DNA of 64,000 bases from Alphaproteobacteria bacterium (GTDB lineage: Bacteria; Pseudomonadota; Alphaproteobacteria; Micropepsales; Micropepsaceae), in NCBI GenBank assembly GCA_025924715.1, contig JAICHV010000013.1, positions 1-64,000 of the forward strand, given 5' to 3'. The notes under the pieces were generated by a model that saw only the letters and a program-made list of their open reading frames with translations, was not told the DNA's origin and did no database searches. The position numbers and the translations under genes are program-made. Every line of letters begins with the position of its first letter. Position 1 is the stretch's first letter. This document shows, piece by piece, positions 17,801-28,450 of this stretch.

Positions 17801-19670
17801 GCACGCGCACCGTGTCCAGATCGGCGGCGCGGCCATCGGCCCGTTCCATCAGAAAGTCGAGAATGACGGCGTCCTCGCTCCAACCATCGTCGCGCTTGAA
17901 CGAGACGGGGAAAGAATCCTCGGCGATCACTTTGAGGCCGAGATTCTCAAACACCGGCAGCGAAACCGACAGCGGCAGCACCTCGCCCAGGACATAGAGC
18001 TTGATGCGCAAAGCGGGATGCGGATCGCCTTCCTTGCGATAGGCCTGGGCGCGGATTTTGGGTACGTCCTGGCTGGCGGTCAGCGCTTCCAGGGCTTCCA
18101 GGTCCAGCGCCGCCTCATGCGCCGGGAAAACGCCGCGATAGCCCGGCGTGAAACGGGCGGCGCGCCGGTCGCGCAAAGCCACCGCCTCGGCGCGGCCATG
18201 GCGGGCGGCGAGCGCGTCCAGGAACAGATCGTCCCAGGTCTTGAGCGCGCCGACGATTTCTTTTTCCAGCGCCCGGATGTCGACGCGCGGACGCGCCCCT
18301 TCGTTGCGGCCGATGATGTAGTGGATGCGCACCAGCGCCGTTTCATCCAGGGCCGGGGTCGAGGCGGAGGCGCGGCCGTTAAAGGCGCGCGCCAGGATGG
18401 CATGGATGCGCTCGCGCACTTCCGGGGTCATGTGGTCGCGCGGGGCATAGAGCAAGGCCGACACATAGCGGTCGAAACGGTCGAAGCGCACGAACAGCTT
18501 GACCTTGGGGCGACTGCCCAGTTGCAGCACGCCGATCGCGGTTTCCAGCAATTCGTCTTCCGAAATCTGCAGCAGCTCGTCGCGGGGAAAGGTTTCCAGG
18601 ATATGGGCCAGGGCCTTGCCGTCATGGCTGTTGGGGGCAAAGCCGGCCCGCGCCATCACCGCCTCGATCTTGCGGCGCAGCAGGGGAATGGCGCGCGGCG
18701 AAAGCGAATAGGCGCTGGAGGTGAACAGTCCGACAAAGCGGTGCTCGCCGGCAAAATCGCCGGCATCGTCGAAGATCTTCACGCCGACATAATCCATATG
18801 GGTGCGGCGATGCACGAAGCTGCGCGAGATCGATTTGGTGACGATCAGGGGCGAAGGCTCATCCAGAAAATCGCGCACCTGCGCGCTCAAGGCGGGGCGC
18901 TCGGCTGCGATGCGGATGACGCGGGCATCGTCGTCGCTGAGGACGCCAAGGCCGCTGCCGGGAAGCGGCGCCAGCCGGCCATGCGCGCCGTTGTCGCGTT
19001 GATCGGCGGGCAGCAGGCGATAATCGCGCGCGCCCAGAAACGTGAAATGATTGTCCGCCAGCCAGTCGAGGAAGGCCAGATCCTCGGTGATATCCATATT
19101 GCGGGGCGGATGATCCGCCAGGCCCTGGCGCGCGGTTTTCAGCCGCGCCAGCATGGCCTGCCAATCGCGCACCGCGACTTTGCCTTGTTCGAACGAAGCG
19201 GCCAGGCCGTCCAGCAAATGCCGCCGTGAGGGTTCCGGGGCGATCTTTTCGATCACCAGCACGATCACGCTGGTGACGATGCCGCCGATCCGTACAACCG
19301 GATGAAAGGCGGCGCGGATGCGGGCGCCGGCGGCGATGGCGGCGAGCAGCGCGGAATCATACAAGAAGGGCCGGTCGTCATTGACCCCGACCACGAGCTG
19401 GTCGGGCTCGCGCGGGTCCGGGCCGGCGGTCAGCTTGAGCTCGGTGGCGCCGGGGCGATGCTCCAGGGCGATGGCATGGACGGCGCGCGCCAATGCCGCC
19501 AGGCTTTCGGGCGTGAAGCGCAGCACTTCGTCGGCCGCGGCGGCACCGAACAGGGCGTCAAAAAATTCGCGCAACGCGGCGGTATCGTCGGACAGAAGCG
19601 CGCGGGCGGCGGTCAGCCTTTCGCGGGCGGCGCGCTGGTCGGGGTCTTCAGCCAGGGTTGCATGCAGCAT
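14862..19670 (-). CDS. gdhB: NAD-specific glutamate dehydrogenase, large (GDH-180) type
   Basis: Oxidatively deaminates glutamate to 2-oxoglutarate with NAD; feeds amino-acid carbon into the TCA cycle. The 1602-residue length is diagnostic of the bacterial L-GDH180 class. Seen: a long N-terminal regulatory region with ACT-like segments, then the catalytic core with RWSDRREDFRTEILGL, VPVGAKGGFFPK (substrate Lys region), VAADKGTATFSD, and the NAD fold around GVGDMSGDVFGNGM, followed by a helical C-terminal domain. Symbol varies between species. The start at 19670 gives MLHATLAEDPDQR; earlier frames are absent. Ends in the hairpin terminator at 14827-14863. Confidence 0.95.
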   Translation of the reverse strand: MLHATLAEDPDQRAARERLTAARALLSDDTAALREFFDALFGAAAADEVLRFTPESLAALARAVHAIALEHRPGATELKLTAGPDPREPDQLVVGVNDDRPFLYDSALLAAIAAGARIRAAFHPVVRIGGIVTSVIVLVIEKIAPEPSRRHLLDGLAASFEQGKVAVRDWQAMLARLKTARQGLADHPPRNMDITEDLAFLDWLADNHFTFLGARDYRLLPADQRDNGAHGRLAPLPGSGLGVLSDDDARVIRIAAERPALSAQVRDFLDEPSPLIVTKSISRSFVHRRTHMDYVGVKIFDDAGDFAGEHRFVGLFTSSAYSLSPRAIPLLRRKIEAVMARAGFAPNSHDGKALAHILETFPRDELLQISEDELLETAIGVLQLGSRPKVKLFVRFDRFDRYVSALLYAPRDHMTPEVRERIHAILARAFNGRASASTPALDETALVRIHYIIGRNEGARPRVDIRALEKEIVGALKTWDDLFLDALAARHGRAEAVALRDRRAARFTPGYRGVFPAHEAALDLEALEALTASQDVPKIRAQAYRKEGDPHPALRIKLYVLGEVLPLSVSLPVFENLGLKVIAEDSFPVSFKRDDGWSEDAVILDFLMERADGRAADLDTVRVPLQDVFHAVLKGQCESDGFNRLVIGAGLMWRDVVILRLVAKFLRQAQMAFSQDYMEQALLRNPDLAAQLAELFHVRLDPAKASEAETQKLQAMIETGLQAVPSLDDDRIIRRFRNVIENILRTNFWQPDAKGEPKAHIAIKLDSAKLDELPAPKPWREIFVYSPEMEGVHLRFGAVARGGIRWSDRREDFRTEILGLVKAQQVKNAVIVPVGAKGGFFPKTMPPNPTREQSQSIGIAAYQTLINALLDVTDNLGPDGQVVPPPDLLRHDGDDPYLVVAADKGTATFSDIANRIAEDRGFWLGDAFASGGSHGYDHKKMGITARGAWEAVKRHFRELDRDIQAEDFTCVGVGDMSGDVFGNGMLLSQHTRLVAAFDHRHIFLDPKCDPAKAFAERKRLFALPRSSWDDYDREALGPGGGIYARSLKEIILTDPVRELIESKAEKLAPAALIKALLKAKVDLLWFGGIGTFIKAASQSNLDVGDRANDAVRINGAEVGAKVVGEGANLGVTQLGRVEYARGGGRIDTDAIDNSAGVDTSDHEVNLKILLSGPYRRGEMDSQKRDALMAEMTDDIAGLVLADNYDQTLALSVAQAANAKDIDADARFIRELERRGKLDRAVEFLPSDAEIQKLENEGKGLTRPELAVLLAYAKLDLDAEILGSALPDEGAFAAMLAGYFPPLAATRFAGELPQHRLKREIVSTMLANRLVNLAGPVFVARMKEMSGAGGAEIARAFVVAEGTFGLEALKSRIDALDGKVKAGLQTQLYAELADVLRRVGPWFLTHADQSQELAATSALYRAGVEGLRGIYRNVFSQDQARDIEGRLDRFAEAGVPVDLARDIALLPLLAVAPEIAHLARSTSHSLEAVAAVYFGVGRLIGLERLRLMAGRLTPPEHWDRLAIRRLVDDLFAAQRMLSQAILAELAGDASPEAARQAVSGWAKAQHEALSRTREFLAQLEMSGDLSIAKLTLANSQVHKLAAV

Positions 19671-19734
19671 GGGCGATCCTCGGGCCGAAGGCGGCCCAAA
19701 TCAGGATAACTCTCTAAGGTGATTTTATCTTAGC

Positions 19735-20382
19735 CTAACGCAAGACCGGCGGGCACACTTCCGCGGGGTGGCGCATCAGGACATGGGCCGCGATGCCGCT
19801 TTGCAACATCAGCAGCAAAGCGGTGTCCAATCCGGCATCGGGCCAGGGCCGCAGGATGGCGGCGGCGATGCTGATCACCGTCACGGGCACGATAAAGACC
19901 AGGGCCCCTTCGCGGTCCTTGAGCAGCAGCGACAGCATGAGGCTGGGCAAGACGGCGAAGAGGACGGCCAGCGCCGGGCCGGCGGCGGGGGACAGCACCA
20001 GGAAGGCACCCGCGCCCCAGGCAGAGCCGGTATAGAAAAGGATGGCGCGCAGATCCTTGGCGGCATCCATCAGCGGCATACGGGCGAAACCGGCAGCGGT
20101 GGAGCGGATGTAAGAGCGCAGCAGGGTGCCGACCGCCAGCAACATCAGCACCGCCCAGGCAAAGCAGGGCTGCAGCGCCGTGTCCGCCGCGAAAGTGAGG
20201 ACGGTCATGGCCATCAGGGTGAGGGCGCCGGCGGCATGGACCGCCCCGCCCAGGAACAAGGCCAATTGCGAGGTCTCAGAGGCTTCGTTGTGAAGCTCAT
20301 GCAGCCGCGTCAGCGCCGCCAGGGGTGGCAAACCCGCCCCTGCAAAAGGTTGGCTGGACGGCTGAGGATCGATGAGCGCCAT
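19735..20382 (-). CDS. Multi-helix membrane protein of unknown function
   Basis: 215 residues; after a ~35-residue cytoplasmic start, five or six hydrophobic segments (about 42-62, 70-90, 118-140, 145-165, 170-190) separated by short charged loops. I do not recognise the family; it resembles the membrane part of some sensor proteins but has no kinase or cyclase domain. Start 20382 is preceded by AGGGGGCAG on the minus strand; the longer open frame to 20529 lacks a ribosome site and covers the control region. A TTAA-N7-TTAA element 48 bp upstream suggests cell-cycle (CtrA) control. Confidence 0.65.
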   Translation of the reverse strand: MALIDPQPSSQPFAGAGLPPLAALTRLHELHNEASETSQLALFLGGAVHAAGALTLMAMTVLTFAADTALQPCFAWAVLMLLAVGTLLRSYIRSTAAGFARMPLMDAAKDLRAILFYTGSAWGAGAFLVLSPAAGPALAVLFAVLPSLMLSLLLKDREGALVFIVPVTVISIAAAILRPWPDAGLDTALLLMLQSGIAAHVLMRHPAEVCPPVLR

Positions 20383-20429
20383 GACTGCCCCCTGATGGCA
20401 ACGCATGCCGTCAGGCTCGGCCGATATCG

Positions 20430-20444
20430 TTAACGATAGCTTAA
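20430..20444. promoter_or_regulatory. CtrA-like binding site TTAA-N7-TTAA
   Basis: TTAA at 20430-20433 and TTAA at 20441-20444 with exactly seven bases between, the CtrA consensus of Alphaproteobacteria. It overlaps a perfect palindrome ATCGTTAACGAT at 20426-20437. It lies 48 bp from the minus-strand membrane-protein start and 84 bp from the plus-strand cupin start, so could serve either. Confidence 0.5.
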
Positions 20445-20527
20445 TATCGCCCAACAGTGTGATTCGGGGGGCATGACGGGATGCGACGCAGCGTGAAATC
20501 CGCTTCTGCCCAGCGAGGTCCCGTAGC

Positions 20528-20932
20528 ATGAGCGCCGAAGCCGACCGGCTGATCGCGCGATTGGGACTTGAGCCGCATCCCGAAGGCGGCCATTACCGCG
20601 AGACTTTTCGGGATTTGCGCGGCGAAGGCCGGGCGTTCTCCACCGCCATCTTGTTTCTGCTGAAAAGCGGCGAAGTCTCGCGCTGGCACCGTATCGATGC
20701 CGCCGAGCTTTGGCATTTTTATCGCGGCGCGCCGCTCGAGTTGATGATCGGCCGGGAGCGCCATGTGCTGGGGGCGAATATCGAAGCGGGCGAGTCGCCG
20801 CAAATCCTGGTGCCCAAAACGGCCTGGCAGATGGCGCAAAGTCTGGGCGGTTACACCCTGGTGGGCTGCACCGTGGCCCCCGGATTTGAATTCGCGGGCT
20901 TTGAAATGGCGCCGGAGACCTTCATTCTTTGA
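20528..20932 (+). CDS. Cupin_5 (DUF985) family protein
   Basis: Single-domain cupin of 134 residues. Family signatures: EPHPEGGHYRETFRD near the N-terminus, STAILFLLKSGEVSRWHRIDAAELWHFYRGAPLEL in the barrel with the metal/ligand-face His residues, and a terminal VGCTVAPGFEFAGFEM. It probably binds a small ligand or metal; members have no agreed reaction. ATG at 20528 gives the conserved length. Divergent from the membrane-protein gene across the CtrA-like box and convergent with the next gene. Confidence 0.88.
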   Translation: MSAEADRLIARLGLEPHPEGGHYRETFRDLRGEGRAFSTAILFLLKSGEVSRWHRIDAAELWHFYRGAPLELMIGRERHVLGANIEAGESPQILVPKTAWQMAQSLGGYTLVGCTVAPGFEFAGFEMAPETFIL

Positions 20933-20984
20933 TTGTCGCGCAATTTTGCGGGTGAACCGCTGCACACTTTACCCGACCCGCGCT

Positions 20985-21785
20985 CTAGCCGCCTTCGGGA
21001 ATCGAAAGATATTTTCCCAGCGCCGCGGCGATGGCATGGGAGGAGGGGCGGCCCAGCGGTCCGCGCGACGGCACGAAACGCACCGTCAAGGTGCGGCCCG
21101 CCAAGGTGACGCCGGGTTTTTGCGCTTCCGCCAACCGCACCGTTTCCAGCTTGCGCGTCAGGGCGGCGCGGCCGGGATCGCTGGCCGCCAGCCGGTCGAT
21201 CGCCAGATCGGTATTGACCAGGGTGTCGAAAGCGTCCGCCCGCGTGCGATCGGAATTGGCGGCGGCGAGGAATTTCAGATTCAGCTTTTGGGTATAAGCC
21301 AGGTGAGCGGTTTCATCGCGCAAGGCCTGAGCCAGATCGGTGGCGGTGACATGGGCTTGTGGCGGCGGGGCGTAGTCGCCCACCCGCGTGGCCGGCAAAC
21401 CGCCGGGCGCGCTATCGGTGTAAAGCGTCATGCCGCCCCAGACCGAAACCCGAAGGGCGGTGCCCCCCGTGTCATATTTGAGTTCGCGTCCCCCCAGTGC
21501 CACCCGGTCCATGCCCAGCACGAAAGTCTCCGGCGCATCGGCAAAGTGCAGCAGGTAGCGATCGCCATAGGCTTCCAGGGAAAAGGTAAGATTGTCGCCG
21601 GCGCTATAGGTTCCGGGCTGGATGTCGCCGACCTTGTCGGCCGAAAGCCGCGCCGCCATGGCCTCGGTGCCGGGTGCGGGCTGGGTTTGCGGCTGTGCAT
21701 CCGCCGCCGCGGGAAGGACGGAAAGCAGAATCAGGGCGATGGTCGGTGCGGTGCGCAAATCGTTGACTTCTGTCGGGCCCCTCAT
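20985..21785 (-). CDS. Exported protein, possibly DUF4908 family
   Basis: 266 residues with a signal peptide (TAPTIALILLSVLPAAADAQ). The mature part has a beta-rich first half (PGTYSAGDNLTFSLEAYGDRYLLHFA, LRVSVWGGMTLYTDS, GLPATRVGDY) and a helical second half. This looks like the alphaproteobacterial DUF4908 type; I assign it from memory of the pattern, not by search. Function unknown. ATG 21785 (MRGPTEV) is chosen because the signal peptide follows directly; the frame is open further upstream without conserved sequence. Divergent from acnA, 167 bp away. Confidence 0.6.
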   Translation of the reverse strand: MRGPTEVNDLRTAPTIALILLSVLPAAADAQPQTQPAPGTEAMAARLSADKVGDIQPGTYSAGDNLTFSLEAYGDRYLLHFADAPETFVLGMDRVALGGRELKYDTGGTALRVSVWGGMTLYTDSAPGGLPATRVGDYAPPPQAHVTATDLAQALRDETAHLAYTQKLNLKFLAAANSDRTRADAFDTLVNTDLAIDRLAASDPGRAALTRKLETVRLAEAQKPGVTLAGRTLTVRFVPSRGPLGRPSSHAIAAALGKYLSIPEGG

Positions 21786-21952
21786 GCACTTCGCCGCGCA
21801 TGTTTCCTTGGACGGCAGAATGTCCCAGGAATGGGGCGAATTTAAGGGGGTGAAGTGGCGCCAAGGCCACCAAAATCCGCGGCGCACCTATCTTTCGCCG
21901 CGGTTTTTGACTAAATCCGGCGCACCCCACCCATTCCATGAGGTGCCCGCCC

Positions 21953-24664
<2,712 letters not shown>

Positions 24665-24687
24665 TCGATCGGCCCTCCTCCATCTGG

Positions 24688-24710
24688 ATGACCGGCGAAG
24701 AGCCGGTCAT
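24688..24710. other. Perfect inverted repeat downstream of acnA
   Basis: ATGACCGGC (24688-24696), a 5-nt loop, and GCCGGTCAT (24702-24710). It lies 23 bp after the acnA stop and 9 bp before the next start. There is no U tract, so it may be an mRNA-stabilising or REP-like hairpin rather than a terminator. Confidence 0.55.
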
Positions 24711-24719
24711 GGTGAGGGG

Positions 24720-25328
24720 ATGGAGAGTGATTCGTCCCTGGCCCTGTCGGCCCTGCTGCTTTGCGGCGTCTGCGCGCTGGCTTGGCGGCTGGCGGGCGGG
24801 AGTAGGGCGCAGCGTCGGCTCAATCTGCGCTTTGCCGCGGTTCTGTTTTGCGCAGCTGCTGCGGCCGGATTGCTGGCGGCGCTGATCCCGTCTTTTCTCC
24901 CTGCCGCTTTTGCCATCGCGCTGCTGGTCACAGCCCTGGCTTCGCCGGCGCTGGCGCTCAGCCTGGCCGCGCGCGCCCGCCCACTCGTCGCCAGTGCCGC
25001 GCTCATCGGCGGACTTGGCGCCGGTCTGGCGGCGGTGCTACGCGATGCGCCCTTGTTCGCGCTGCTGTCATTGGTCGGCGCCGTCCTCGCCGTCATGCTG
25101 CTGGCTTTTGCGCAGGCAGGCGCCGCAAAATTGCGGCTGGCGCAAACCATCGCCGCCGGTTTGGCACTTGCCGGCGGCGGCATGGCGCTGTGGGGCGGCG
25201 CGTTCAGCGGCGCGCTTATTCTGTTCGCGGCGGGGCTGCTGGGGCTGTCGCTGTCTTCAGAGGTTTTTGTCCAGCAACAGGCTGATCCGGCCCTGCACCG
25301 CGCGATAGGCGGCGCGCGCCTGGGATAG
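24720..25328 (+). CDS. Membrane protein of unknown function
   Basis: 202 residues, very Ala/Leu/Gly-rich, with about six hydrophobic segments (near 7-25, 38-62, 64-82, 88-106, 112-132, 142-182) and a short polar tail (FVQQQADPALHRAIGG). I recognise no family motif. The hydrophobic composition makes it a credible integral membrane protein, but such GC-rich Ala/Leu frames can arise by chance. It follows acnA by 55 bp, behind the 24688-24710 hairpin. Its last 72 bases overlap the convergent gene that ends at 25257. Confidence 0.55.
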   Translation: MESDSSLALSALLLCGVCALAWRLAGGSRAQRRLNLRFAAVLFCAAAAAGLLAALIPSFLPAAFAIALLVTALASPALALSLAARARPLVASAALIGGLGAGLAAVLRDAPLFALLSLVGAVLAVMLLAFAQAGAAKLRLAQTIAAGLALAGGGMALWGGAFSGALILFAAGLLGLSLSSEVFVQQQADPALHRAIGGARLG

Positions 25329-25619
25329 CGAAGTTTCGCCGCCGGGCATCAATTGACCCAGCAATTGCGCCACGAAAGGCGCGACCAGCCGCTGCGGCGA
25401 AGCATCCGCGTACCGAAACGAAACACTTTCCTCTGTGCCGGAACGGGGCGGTTCCAAGGTTAATTGTAGAGGCGCCGCTTTGCGCGCCCCACCGGACCCC
25501 CGATCCCATTCACCTTGAAAACCCCCGGTAATATTCGCCTTTTGCACGGCGCGGGCGCGCGGCACGCTTTGCTGTAAAGCAAAGTTCCCAGGCCCAGGAT
25601 TGTCGCCGATCGGGTGCAT
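25257..25619 (-). CDS. Hypothetical protein, convergent overlap
   Basis: 120 residues, no signal peptide or membrane segment. Visible: a Gly-rich start (MHPIGDNPGPGNF), LQLTLEPPRSGTEESVSFRYADAS in the middle, and a helical C-terminus (LVAPFVAQLLGQLMPG, LSQARAAYRAVQGRISLLLDKNL). No family recognised. The strand has no other gene for the stretch 25329-25620, and the composition looks like a real protein. Start 25619 is chosen over an upstream Met that lies in the promoter side of the GGDEF/EAL gene. Its 3' 72 bases overlap the plus-strand membrane-protein gene. Confidence 0.5.
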   Translation of the reverse strand: MHPIGDNPGPGNFALQQSVPRARAVQKANITGGFQGEWDRGSGGARKAAPLQLTLEPPRSGTEESVSFRYADASPQRLVAPFVAQLLGQLMPGGETSLSQARAAYRAVQGRISLLLDKNL

Positions 25620-25724
25620 GGCGCACGCATCGCAAGAGGCGGGCCGCACTCCGGTATCGGTTACGCCTTTTTTAAGCCGTCGCCGCCAATAGTACCGATC
25701 AAGAGGCTGGAGAACCGGCTGGGG

Positions 25725-27428
25725 ATGGTGGATTTGCTTAAGGCGTCGCTTCAGAAAGAGCCGACCGCACTGGCCGGCCTAAGCGCGGTCCAGGATAGTC
25801 AGCGCCTGCGTTCGGCGGTGCAATCCGCCGGCTGCGTCACCTTTGATTGGGACGTGCGGGCCGGCACGATTGCCTGGGACGGCACGCTGGACATTCTGCC
25901 GTTCCGCGATCGCCGCCGGGCCCAAATCTTCATCGACAATATTCCCCGCGATAAGCGTGGGCCGCTGGAAAGCGTGCTCGACATCCGCTCGAACCAGCCT
26001 TCGGCATTCTCGTTTGAATTGGAAGTCGCCGCCGCCATGGGCGCGGTGGTCTTCACCATGGTGGGCACCCGCATCCCCGGCGAAAACGGCGTCACCGCCC
26101 GCCTGGTCGGATTGATGCGCGACACCACCGAACGCACCCGCGAGCTCCAGCGCCTGACCTATCTGGCCACCCGCGACGAGCTGACCGGCCATCTCAACCG
26201 CAATGCCTTGCGCGAAGAACTCGCCCAGGCGATCGAAAAGGCCAAGGACGAAAAACGGCACTGCGCCTTCCTGGTCGCCTCGATCGACCGGCTGGCGATC
26301 ATCAATGATTCCTTCGGCTTCGGCACCGGCGAGGAAGTGATCGTGGGCGTCGGCGAGCGGCTGGCCCGCAGTCTGCGCGGCAATGACGTGATCGGCCGCA
26401 CCGCCGGCAACAAATTCGGCGTGTTGCTGCGCAACTGCCAGGAAGCCGAGATCGCCGTCGTCGCGGGCCGCCTGAAACGGGCGGTGCGCGAACATGTGGT
26501 GGAAACCAGCGGCGGCCAGGTCGCCGCCACCTGTTCGGTCGGCGCTGTCTGGCTGCCCCATGCCGCCGGTTCCAGCCAGGATGCCATGCTGCGCGCCGAA
26601 CAGGCGCTGCACCGGGCCCGCGCCCGCGGCCGCGACGGTTTTGCGATTTACGAAGAAGGACCGCAGCGCGAAACCGCCCGGCTGCGCCTGATGGGCATTG
26701 CCGACGAGATCGTCGCCGCGCTCAAGGAAAAGCGCCTGCATCTGGCCTATCAGCCGATCCTCGACGCCCAATCGCGCCAGATCAGCCATTATGAATGCCT
26801 GCTGCGCCTGGCGCGCCCCGATGGCGAGGTGATGGCGGCGAGCTATTTCATCTCGGCCGCCGAACAGATGGGCATTGTCCATCTGATCGACAGTTTCGCT
26901 CTGGAAACCGTGATCACCCAATTGCAGACCCATGAAGACCTGACCCTGGCGGTCAATGTCTCGGGCACCGCTTCGGAGGATCCCGCCTGGCTGCAGGGTT
27001 TTGTCGATTATGTGCGCGACAACAAAGAGGTGGCGTCGCGGCTGATCGTGGAGCTGACCGAAACCGCGGCCTTGCATCTGTTCGAGGAAAATGCCCGCTT
27101 CGTCACCCAGTTGCGCGAGCTTGGCGTGCGCGTGGCGATCGACGATTTCGGCGCCGGCTATACCTCGTTCCGCAATCTGCAATTGCTGCAGGTCGACACC
27201 GTCAAGATCGACGGCTCATACGTCAAGAATCTGCAGGAAAGCCCGGAAAATCAGGTCTTTGTGCGCACCCTGGTGGGCCTGGCGAAAAATCTGGGCATGA
27301 AGACGGTGGCGGAATGGGTCGGCTCGGACGCCGACGCGCAATTGCTGCAAAGCTTCGGCGTCGATTATTTCCAGGGCTTTCATTTCGGCGAACCGGTCCT
27401 CGAACCGGAATGGTCCAAAGCAGATTAG
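25725..27428 (+). CDS. PAS-GGDEF-EAL protein, probable c-di-GMP phosphodiesterase
   Basis: 567 residues. N-terminal ~130 residues resemble a PAS fold ending in a C-terminal DTTERTRELQRL linker. The GGDEF domain (about 140-300) is degenerate: the signature position reads AGNKF, so diguanylate cyclase activity is unlikely. The EAL domain (about 315-560) keeps the catalytic set: ECLLR in place of EALLR, Asn in AVNVSG, Glu in VELTET, the pair in DDFGAGYTSF, Lys in VDTVKIDGS, Glu in TVAEWV and Gln in FQGFHFG. It is therefore predicted to hydrolyse c-di-GMP, with GGDEF as a possible GTP-sensing module. Start ATG 25725; the frame is open upstream. Confidence 0.85.
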   Translation: MVDLLKASLQKEPTALAGLSAVQDSQRLRSAVQSAGCVTFDWDVRAGTIAWDGTLDILPFRDRRRAQIFIDNIPRDKRGPLESVLDIRSNQPSAFSFELEVAAAMGAVVFTMVGTRIPGENGVTARLVGLMRDTTERTRELQRLTYLATRDELTGHLNRNALREELAQAIEKAKDEKRHCAFLVASIDRLAIINDSFGFGTGEEVIVGVGERLARSLRGNDVIGRTAGNKFGVLLRNCQEAEIAVVAGRLKRAVREHVVETSGGQVAATCSVGAVWLPHAAGSSQDAMLRAEQALHRARARGRDGFAIYEEGPQRETARLRLMGIADEIVAALKEKRLHLAYQPILDAQSRQISHYECLLRLARPDGEVMAASYFISAAEQMGIVHLIDSFALETVITQLQTHEDLTLAVNVSGTASEDPAWLQGFVDYVRDNKEVASRLIVELTETAALHLFEENARFVTQLRELGVRVAIDDFGAGYTSFRNLQLLQVDTVKIDGSYVKNLQESPENQVFVRTLVGLAKNLGMKTVAEWVGSDADAQLLQSFGVDYFQGFHFGEPVLEPEWSKAD

Positions 27429-27460
27429 ATTGCCGCGCAGGATTTTGTGACCTGAGCAGG

Positions 27461-27487
27461 GTTGCCTAGCGACAGCGTAGCGGCAAC
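27461..27487. repeat. Hairpin with TAGCGACAGCGTA loop, copy 1
   Basis: GTTGCC (27461-27466) and GGCAAC (27482-27487) flank TAGCGACAGCGTAGC. The loop recurs at 44742-44754 and, inverted, at 51755-51767 with unrelated stems. It lies between the EAL gene and phaR. Confidence 0.6.
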
Positions 27488-27522
27488 GCGTGGGAAGCGT
27501 GCGTCAGCACGTGAGCAGACTT

Positions 27523-27559
27523 AGCTTTTCTTGGCGAGCGCAGCGAGCTTAGAAAAGCT
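27523..27559. terminator. Hairpin between the EAL gene and phaR
   Basis: AGCTTTTCT (27523-27531) pairs with AGAAAAGCT (27551-27559), 19-nt loop. It stands between the convergent EAL gene and phaR. T runs occur within the stem rather than after it, so its role as terminator is plausible but unproven. Confidence 0.4.
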
Positions 27560-27624
27560 TGTCCTAGCCGAGCGGGGCGAGGATGCGCCGCGACGAACTC
27601 GCCGGCGCAAAAGACAAGCGGCGG

Positions 27625-28224
27625 CTATTTGCGCTGGCTCAGTTCGGCGAGCTGCCTGCGCATCGCCTCGATCTCTTCCTTGAGTTCGCTGACTTCGCTG
27701 GAAGGCTTGGCCGGTTTGGCTTCCGCCGGCTCTTCGGCGGCGCCCGCTCCACCGCTACGCATGGCCGGGTTGAAAGGCGAGAACATCTGCATGGCGCGCT
27801 CGAACATGGCGAGGTTCTGGCGGGTCAAATTCTCCACCATCTGATTACCGCCGCCCAGCGCCTCGGCGATGCGGTCGCGCATCGCGCCCTGGTTCTTGGT
27901 GAAGCTTTCCATGCTCATGTCGAGATAGCCCGGCACAAAGGCCTGCAGGCTGTCGCCATAAAAACGGATCAACTGGCGCAGGAATTTTATGGGGAGCAAG
28001 TTCTGCCCCTTGGCTTCTTCCTCGAAGATGATCTGGGTCAGCACCGGACGGGTGATGTCCTCGCCGGTGCGCGCATCCTGTACTTCGAACTCGGTGCCTT
28101 CCTTGACCATCTGGGCGAGATGATCGAGGGTCACATAAGACGAGGTCTGGGTGTTGTAGAGGCGCCGGTTGGCGTATTTCTTGATCACCACCGGGCCATC
28201 GGCCTTGGCTTTTTCGTCTGCCAC
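27625..28224 (-). CDS. phaR: Polyhydroxyalkanoate synthesis repressor PhaR
   Basis: DNA-binding repressor that senses PHB and controls phasin and PHA synthesis genes. 199 residues: the N-terminal PHB_acc_N domain (VVIKKYANRRLYNTQTSSYVTLDHLAQM, DARTGEDITRPVLTQIIFEEE) and then the PHB-accumulation repeats (LPIKFLRQLIRFYGDSLQAFVPGYLDMSM, NQMVENLTRQNLAMFERAMQMF), ending in a coiled coil. It is divergent from phaA-phaB across 226 bp, the classic arrangement. It probably represses itself and phaAB; a TGC-rich candidate site lies at 28309-28325. Confidence 0.95.
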   Translation of the reverse strand: MADEKAKADGPVVIKKYANRRLYNTQTSSYVTLDHLAQMVKEGTEFEVQDARTGEDITRPVLTQIIFEEEAKGQNLLPIKFLRQLIRFYGDSLQAFVPGYLDMSMESFTKNQGAMRDRIAEALGGGNQMVENLTRQNLAMFERAMQMFSPFNPAMRSGGAGAAEEPAEAKPAKPSSEVSELKEEIEAMRRQLAELSQRK

Positions 28225-28308
28225 GTGTTCCCCAATTCCAAGCGGTCCGCTCGGACCATTTTTCCCGGCTAGACAACATCACTGGCCGGGGCGCGTCCAG
28301 CATCATTT

Positions 28309-28325
28309 TAGCAGTTGCAGCATGG
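28309..28325. promoter_or_regulatory. TGC-rich candidate PhaR operator
   Basis: On the minus strand this reads CCATGCTGCAACTGCTA, with three TGC steps, in the phaR-phaA intergenic region. PhaR proteins are known to bind TGC-rich sequences; the exact site here is inference. Confidence 0.3.
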
Positions 28326-28450
28326 AAAAACCTGCCAATAATCGCGTAAGCACCTGTTCAGTATACGGAATCTTGTCGCGGTTTACCCTGGCTCGCATTC
28401 GCGTCATTTTACGGCCCGGTATCCCAAACGCATCATCGCGGAGGTGAAAA

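Noticed and set aside
16668..19229. 853-codon open frame on the plus strand
   Set aside because: Entirely antisense to the NAD-glutamate dehydrogenase gene, His/Gln/Arg-rich composition typical of reverse frames in GC-rich DNA.
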